Origin: an uncultured Bacteroidales bacterium
Lineage (GTDB): Bacteria > Bacteroidota > Bacteroidia > Bacteroidales > UBA932
DNA length: 10,094 nucleotides
NCBI GenBank assembly: GCA_900317065.1
Contig: ONFK01000037.1
Location: 1 to 10,094 of the forward strand
Direction: 5' to 3'
Part shown: positions 7,601 to 10,094 of the stretch, piece by piece
How the letters are laid out: every line of letters begins with the position of its first letter
How positions within the stretch are numbered: the stretch's first letter is position 1
Notes under the pieces: model-generated
The model's input: the letters and a program-made list of their open reading frames with translations, nothing else
What the model was told of the DNA's origin: nothing
Databases searched by the model: none
Made by a program: the position numbers and the translations under genes

Positions 7601-7721
7601 GGTGGTCTGCTGGGGTCTGAGCATATCGACCCTGGTCACCCTGGTACTCATCCCTACTGTATATTGTGTGTTTGCAACGCGGCAGGAACGCCGTGCATCT
7701 AAAAAGTACGAGATAATATGA
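4617..7721 (+). CDS. RND multidrug-type efflux permease (HAE1-like)
   Basis: The protein has 1034 residues, the normal length of AcrB/MdtB-like trimeric proton/drug antiporters in the inner membrane. Helix 1 is near residues 12-33, a porter region follows to about 330, and helices 2-6 lie between about 334 and 485. Helix 4 carries GMVVDDAIVVLENV with Asp399 and Asp400, the proton-relay acids seen in drug exporters (metal exporters of the CzcA group usually have a different, VDGA-type motif). The second porter/docking half is about 549-860, with a Gly/Met loop at 661-672. Helices 8-12 lie from about 864 to 1018. Lys931 in IVVKNGIVLIDY is the helix-10 relay lysine, and Arg963 in RLRPILMTT is the conserved helix-11 region arginine. 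The set of charged relay residues is complete, so the pump should be active. Substrates cannot be told from the sequence. It lies four bases after the adaptor and its stop overlaps the PII-like gene by ATGA (7718-7721). Confidence 0.97.
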   Translation: MSVIKSAVKNPVTTALIFVAFVILGLYSLVNTSIALFPEFDSNTIMVMSSYPGANASDIETNLTKLLENTLNSVEDLKKLSSQSKENVSILTLEFEYGTDIEEATNNVRDKLDMINSVMPDGASTPVIFKFSADDMPIMMFTASATESVSGLDKILDDQVATPLARIKGVGTVSIDGAPTREIQVYCDPNKLEAYHLSVAVISQIIAAENRNLPSGNIDIGSNTYTLRVQKEFEDPSELLDIVVGYNGSQTILLRDVATIRDGSEEREQESYTDGIRAARIVIQKQAGANTVNVSRGVHKQLEQIKKTLPSDIKINQIFDSSDEIVDTIHSLIETILITFIVVMLVVFVFLGRWKTTFIIILSIPIALLASMVYLFATGNTLNIISMASLSLAIGMVVDDAIVVLENVTTHIERGEKPTEAAIHGTSEVGISVIASTLTMLCVFLPLTMIKGMTGVMFQQLGWIVTIIMVVSTTAALTLVPMLCAQFLGGKKSESKLYKWFFTPIDKALNAISTGYARLIGWATTHRKTVIFGAFGILLAVLVFLAPRLKTEYFPKTDADRITVSVTLPVGTAQSVTGELAHSIYADLMEEIPEISVCNLTYGQADSDNLLGSMRSNGTHILSINMHIGTKSERERSSGDIADNVRAILRRYPEIRKATVGEGGGMMGGGSSVSLEIYGYDFQETDAAAREIQGKLLQHKEFSQVILSRDEYTPEYQVDFDREKLALNGLNSTTAGSAFSAAMSGSVASLYREDGEEYNIRVRYAPEFRTSIEDMENIIVYTPAGKGIRLKELGTIVETEVPPTIERRNRQRYITITALVANKVALSDAVAVTNQVLDDTPLPSSLYSVISGDYEDQQKMFSDMGLLMVLMILLVYIVMAAQFESFMSPFVIMFSLPFAAVGVILGLWLTGTALSVMGMVGIIILIGIVVKNGIVLIDYTILCRERGMSVLDASVTAARSRLRPILMTTLTTVLGMLPMALGNGDGAELWNGLGMVVCWGLSISTLVTLVLIPTVYCVFATRQERRASKKYEII

Positions 7722-8011
7722 AAGCGCTCTTCATAGTTTACAATCAGGCTTATGGCGACGAAATCGTCGGCCTCGTCGAATCTTTCGGCCAGCACGGCTT
7801 CACGCGTTTCGACGGCGTGGGCGGCCGCGGCTCGGTGTCCGGGATTCCGCACCTCGACAGCCATGCCTGGCCGGAGTACAACGACGCGCTTCTTCTCATG
7901 ACGGAAGACGATAAGGTCCGTCCCATCCTGGATGCCCTCAAGGCCAAGGACGAGGAGACCCCGGACCTCGGAATCCGCGCTTTCTCATGGAATTTGGAAC
8001 AAATTCTATAA
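7718..8011 (+). CDS. PII-like, PG0541-type transporter-associated protein
   Basis: The protein has 97 residues. The predicted order of elements is strand (MKALFIVYN), helix (11-24), strand (FTRFDGVGGRG, 28-38), a loop (39-54 with SGIPHLDSHAWPEYND), strand (DALLLMTE), helix (DDKVRPILDALKAK), and strand (DLGIRAFSWNLE). This is the ferredoxin-like beta-alpha-beta-beta-alpha-beta layout of GlnB/PII and related proteins, with the 38-54 loop in the place of the PII T-loop. From memory, Bacteroidota have a PII-like family next to RND transporters named after PG0541 of Porphyromonas; the fold, length and position fit. PII-like proteins usually act as trimers that bind small ligands and regulate partner proteins, often transporters. 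Here the gene overlaps the pump stop by four bases (ATGA), which suggests dose-matched synthesis and a direct role with the pump. The ligand and whether it inhibits or stimulates the pump are unknown. Its last codons contain the palindrome at 7990-8006. Confidence 0.78.
   Translation: MKALFIVYNQAYGDEIVGLVESFGQHGFTRFDGVGGRGSVSGIPHLDSHAWPEYNDALLLMTEDDKVRPILDALKAKDEETPDLGIRAFSWNLEQIL
7990..8006. repeat. Perfect 7-bp-arm palindrome at the end of the PII-like gene
   Basis: GAATTTG (7990-7996) and CAAATTC (8000-8006) are exact reverse complements around the loop GAA. The T-rich stretch TATAATTTTTT follows at 8007-8017, so an intrinsic terminator for the efflux operon is possible, though only two of the seven pairs are G-C and the stem would be weak. 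The left arm contains TTTG, the -33-like element of the trxA promoter, so the dyad could instead be an operator. Confidence 0.45.
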
Positions 8012-8026
8012 TTTTTTATATCTTTG
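7993..8026 (+). promoter_or_regulatory. Bacteroidota-type promoter for trxA
   Basis: TATCTTTG at 8019-8026 is an exact match to the -7 consensus TAnnTTTG. TTTG at 7993-7996 is a -33-like element, 22 bases upstream, slightly wider than the usual spacing. The -7 box ends five bases before the ATG at 8032, so the transcript would have almost no leader. It is the best promoter match seen in the window. Confidence 0.65.
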
Positions 8027-8031
8027 TGAAT

Positions 8032-8343
8032 ATGAATGTTATAGACGAAAACAACTTCGAGCAGATTATCAGTTCGAAACCCGTAGCCCTGGTAGACCTT
8101 TGGGCTGCATGGTGCGGCCCCTGCCGCATGCTTTCTCCCACCGTCGACGATATCGCCGCCGAATATGAAGGCCGCGTCGAGGTGGCAAAGTGCAATGTGG
8201 ACGACAACGAGGAAATCGCGGCCCGCTTCGGCGTGCGCAGCATCCCCACCCTCCTTTTCTTCAAGAACGGTGAACTCGCCGACAAGTCCGTGGGGCTCGT
8301 ATCCAAGCAGGAAATCGAATCAATTCTTAACAATTTACTGTAA
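8032..8343 (+). CDS. trxA: Thioredoxin
   Basis: The protein has 103 residues, close to the 105-110 of typical thioredoxins. It is a cytoplasmic disulfide reductase kept reduced by thioredoxin reductase. The redox motif is WCGPC at residues 27-31 (in LVDLWAAWCGPCRML), Asp22 is the buried acid common to the family, and Ile71-Pro72 in VRSIPTLLFF is the cis-proline site facing the active site. The end (KQEIESILNNLL) is the usual C-terminal helix. An in-frame ATG at 7987 would add 15 residues (MEFGTNSIIFYIFVN), but these are not thioredoxin-like, overlap the PII-like gene, and include the promoter box, so 8032 is chosen. No signal peptide is present. The promoter reading predicts a nearly leaderless mRNA. 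The next gene starts one base after the stop. The name trxA rests on family assignment only, and another small thioredoxin paralogue cannot be excluded. Confidence 0.93.
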   Translation: MNVIDENNFEQIISSKPVALVDLWAAWCGPCRMLSPTVDDIAAEYEGRVEVAKCNVDDNEEIAARFGVRSIPTLLFFKNGELADKSVGLVSKQEIESILNNLL

Positions 8344-8344
8344 T

Positions 8345-8998
8345 ATGAAAAAATTAGCAATCGCGCTTGCAGCAGCGTTCATCGCTGTCGGCGCAGCCGC
8401 TCAGCCCGGTATCACCGCCGGCTTGACTTCGACTTCCACCGACTTCAACGAAGCCTGGGCAAACGTCAATGAGGTGACCCAGTATCACGTCGGCGTCACC
8501 TTCAAGCTCCCTCTCCCTCTCGGATTCGCAGTACAGCCTTCCATCCTTTATAACGTCAAGGGCGCTACCCTCGAAGACACCGCTACCGAAGGCAATCTCA
8601 AGTCCGTCGACTACAAGACCGGATTCCTCGAGGTTCCCGTCCAGGTGCAGTGGGGTATCAATATCGCAGGTGCCGTCCGTCCTTACGGCTTCGTCGAGCC
8701 TTTCGTGGGCTATGGCATCACCAACGAGGAGAAGATCAGCAACTTTACAGGCGAGAACTCCAAAGACGCCTGGGACAACGTCAAGAACCGTCTTGAATAC
8801 GGCGTAGGCGTCGGCTTCGGCGTCGAGGTCCTCAGCCACCTCCAGGTTTCCGTCCGCAAGTTCTGGAACATAGGCAACCTCTACGACGAGAACGGCGAGA
8901 CCTTCAAGAGTTTCAAGGAAGCTATCAACAAGGGTGCGGAAACTGTCGAGAACGGAAAGATCGGCGGTATCATGGCATCCGTAACCTTCTTGTTCTAA
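8345..8998 (+). CDS. Small outer-membrane beta-barrel protein (PorT/OmpW-like)
   Basis: The protein has 217 residues. The signal peptide is MKKLAIALAAAFIAVGAAA with probable cleavage before Gln20. The rest is a series of amphipathic strands: TQYHVGVTFKLPLPLGFAVQPSILY, TGFLEVPVQVQWGI, RPYGFVEPFVGYGI, LEYGVGVGFGVEVL, LQVSVRKFW and IMASVTFLF, with polar loops between. The protein ends in Phe217, as expected for BAM-dependent barrels. Strand count suggests about eight strands. A loop-like stretch 187-207 (GETFKSFKEAINKGAETVE) looks helical. The start at 8345 gives a complete signal peptide; an upstream frame extension to 8165 overlaps thioredoxin and is not signal-like, so it is rejected. Compared with the pump gene, it uses more CCT (Pro) and CGT (Arg) codons, which may reflect high expression, but this is by eye only. 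The function is unknown beyond an outer-membrane barrel. It is one base after trxA. Confidence 0.82.
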   Translation: MKKLAIALAAAFIAVGAAAQPGITAGLTSTSTDFNEAWANVNEVTQYHVGVTFKLPLPLGFAVQPSILYNVKGATLEDTATEGNLKSVDYKTGFLEVPVQVQWGINIAGAVRPYGFVEPFVGYGITNEEKISNFTGENSKDAWDNVKNRLEYGVGVGFGVEVLSHLQVSVRKFWNIGNLYDENGETFKSFKEAINKGAETVENGKIGGIMASVTFLF

Positions 8999-9007
8999 AA
9001 GGAATAT

Positions 9008-9538
9008 ATGTCAGAAAAAAAGGCGGTGTTCTTTTGCTCCGCCAGCAGTGATATAGATCCGAAATACAATCAGGCCGCGCGGGAAGCAGTCCGTGCGGCT
9101 TGTTTGGCAGGATACAGTATCGTTTCCGGCGGTTCTTTCCGCGGAACGATGGGTGTGGTGTGCGACACGGCGCGCGAGTGCGGGGCTCCGAACTGCGGAG
9201 TTCTGCCCGAATTCATGAAAGGCCTTGAATACGACGGCCTTACCGAATTGCGCTGGGCCGGAAGCATGAGTGAGCGCAAGGATATGATGCGCGAAGGCGT
9301 GTCGCTTGCGGTCGCCCTGCCCGGAGGCATAGGCACGATGGACGAATTGTTCGAAACCATGGTGCTCGTGAAGCTGGGCCGCATGAAGGCCACTCTCGCC
9401 GTACTCGACGTGGACGGTTTCTACGAGCCGCTCCGCGCCTTGCTGGACCATTTCGTAGAACATGGGATGCTTACGCCTGAAGACCGCGCCCTGCTGCACT
9501 TTGCGGCGACTCCCGAAGAACTTGAAAAACTTTTCTGA
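9008..9538 (+). CDS. LOG-family Rossmann-fold protein (TIGR00730 type)
   Basis: The protein has 176 residues, typical of short LOG proteins. The family includes the cytokinin-activating nucleoside 5'-monophosphate phosphoribohydrolases, which cut the base from an N6-modified AMP, and related bacterial nucleotide hydrolases often annotated as lysine decarboxylase by mistake. The signature PGGIGTMDE is at residues 105-113 and binds the phosphate/ribose region. The catalytic-region Arg is in SERKDMM (88-94), upstream of the PGGxGT loop as in the family, and Glu113 is the motif acid. The start begins with the first Rossmann strand (KAVFFCSAS) and SGGSFRGTMGVVCDTA (residues 40-55) is the second nucleotide loop. 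A purine-rich AAAAGGA at 8997-9003 precedes the ATG by four bases, one of the few Shine-Dalgarno-like sequences here. The exact substrate is not known. The stop overlaps the next start by one base (TGATG). Confidence 0.9.
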   Translation: MSEKKAVFFCSASSDIDPKYNQAAREAVRAACLAGYSIVSGGSFRGTMGVVCDTARECGAPNCGVLPEFMKGLEYDGLTELRWAGSMSERKDMMREGVSLAVALPGGIGTMDELFETMVLVKLGRMKATLAVLDVDGFYEPLRALLDHFVEHGMLTPEDRALLHFAATPEELEKLF

Positions 9539-10094
9539 TGGACAGAAACAAGATTATAGCCCTGCTGGGCGGCGACTGGGACAGGATGCGCGGCATTATC
9601 CGCAGCACCCTCGGCTCCGACGTCCCCCTGCTGGACGAAATCAACACTTCCATCTTGGCCAATGCCGGCAAGATGCTGCGCCCTCTGCTGACACTGCTCT
9701 TCGCCCGTATCTGCAACGGAAGCGCAGTCTCCGAGGAAAGCGTCAAGACGGCCGCCGCGATCGAGATACTGCACAACGCTACCCTCCTTCACGACGACGT
9801 CGCCGACGAGGCCATGACACGCCGCGGCATCCCCACGGTGCTTTCGCGCCTCGGTGCGGTCCCTGCTGTGCTGGTGGGAGATTTCTGGCTCGCAAGCGCC
9901 GTCACCCTCCTTTCGGATTCTTCCGACATGAAGTGGACTCTGGACGAATTCGCCCATACTCTGACGAATCTTGCGGAAGGGGAGATGCTGCAGCAGCAGA
10001 AGGCCTTCACTTCCGACACTACAGTCGAAGACTATCTCCGCATCATCTACTGCAAGACCGCAAGCCTCTTCGTGACGGCCTGCGAGTGCGGGGC
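9538..10094 (+). CDS. trans-Polyprenyl diphosphate synthase, N-terminal part
   Basis: The frame starts at ATG 9538 (TGATG overlap with the LOG gene stop) and stays open to the window end; 185 codons are visible of an expected 320-330. This enzyme adds isopentenyl units to an allylic diphosphate to make the side chain of menaquinone or another long polyprenyl diphosphate. The visible evidence is GKMLRP (44-49, the isopentenyl diphosphate-binding Gly-Lys and Arg), the first Asp-rich motif DDVAD (86-90) with RR at 95-96, the LVGDFWLA segment (112-119), and YCKTASLF (171-178), which carries the conserved Lys-Thr. The second Asp-rich motif lies beyond the window. The motif DDVADEAMTRRG differs a little from the common DDVVDESDxRRG but keeps the metal-binding Asp residues and the spacing. 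The chain length cannot be set from this part. IspB/HepT-like enzymes are the closest reading. Confidence 0.93.
   Translation, partial: MDRNKIIALLGGDWDRMRGIIRSTLGSDVPLLDEINTSILANAGKMLRPLLTLLFARICNGSAVSEESVKTAAAIEILHNATLLHDDVADEAMTRRGIPTVLSRLGAVPAVLVGDFWLASAVTLLSDSSDMKWTLDEFAHTLTNLAEGEMLQQQKAFTSDTTVEDYLRIIYCKTASLFVTACECG

Noticed and set aside
7987..8031. Earlier start for thioredoxin adding 15 residues
   Set aside because: The extra residues are not thioredoxin-like, overlap the PII-like gene and span the promoter box; the ATG at 8032 gives a normal-length protein.
8165..8344. Earlier start for the outer-membrane barrel gene
   Set aside because: The 60 extra codons lie inside thioredoxin in another frame, and the ATG at 8345 begins a complete signal peptide.
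1..10094. tRNA, rRNA, CRISPR repeats, insertion sequences or phage genes
   Set aside because: No repeated spacers, terminal inverted repeats, transposase or integrase motifs, or tRNA-like sequence were seen, and there is little intergenic space to hold them.

Overview
The window looks like a piece of a Bacteroidota (probably Bacteroidales) chromosome with a fairly high GC content. The evidence is: almost no Shine-Dalgarno sequences in front of the genes; a sequence matching the Bacteroidota -7 box (TAnnTTTG) in front of the thioredoxin gene; a PG0541-like small protein attached to an RND pump operon; a TPR/membrane protein resembling Bacteroidota sensor kinases; and a small PorT/OmpW-like outer-membrane barrel. 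All ten genes lie on the plus strand and are packed very tightly. The only clear non-coding gaps are about 69 bases (2046-2114) and 20 bases (8012-8031). No RNA gene, mobile element or CRISPR array was seen.

Region 1 (1-2045): the 3' end of lgt (prolipoprotein diacylglyceryl transferase), then a periplasmic TPR protein with one membrane helix and a cytoplasmic coiled coil, then a small two-helix membrane protein whose start overlaps the TPR gene by 23 bases. The TPR protein has the layout of a Bacteroidota TPR sensor histidine kinase, but it stops exactly where the phospho-acceptor H-box would begin.

Region 2 (2046-8011): a complete tripartite RND efflux operon in the order outer-membrane factor, lipoprotein adaptor, HAE1-like inner-membrane pump, and then a 97-residue PII-like protein. 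ATGA overlaps (adaptor start, PII-like start) or a 4-base gap (pump start) suggest translational coupling. A perfect 11-bp-arm palindrome sits just upstream of the operon. The PII-like protein suggests that pump activity is sensed or controlled by a small regulatory subunit, but its ligand cannot be read from the sequence.

Region 3 (8012-10094): a Bacteroidota-type promoter, then thioredoxin, a small secreted beta-barrel protein, a LOG-family Rossmann-fold protein (PGGxGT motif), and the first 185 codons of a trans-polyprenyl diphosphate synthase running off the window end. Gaps are 1 base, 9 bases and a 1-base TGATG overlap, so these could be one transcript. The functions (redox, envelope, nucleotide, isoprenoid) do not form an obvious single pathway.

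The most interesting items are the kinase-less TPR receptor coupled to an unknown membrane protein, the PII-like subunit of the efflux operon, and the pair of palindromes that overlap -33-like elements in front of the two transcription units.
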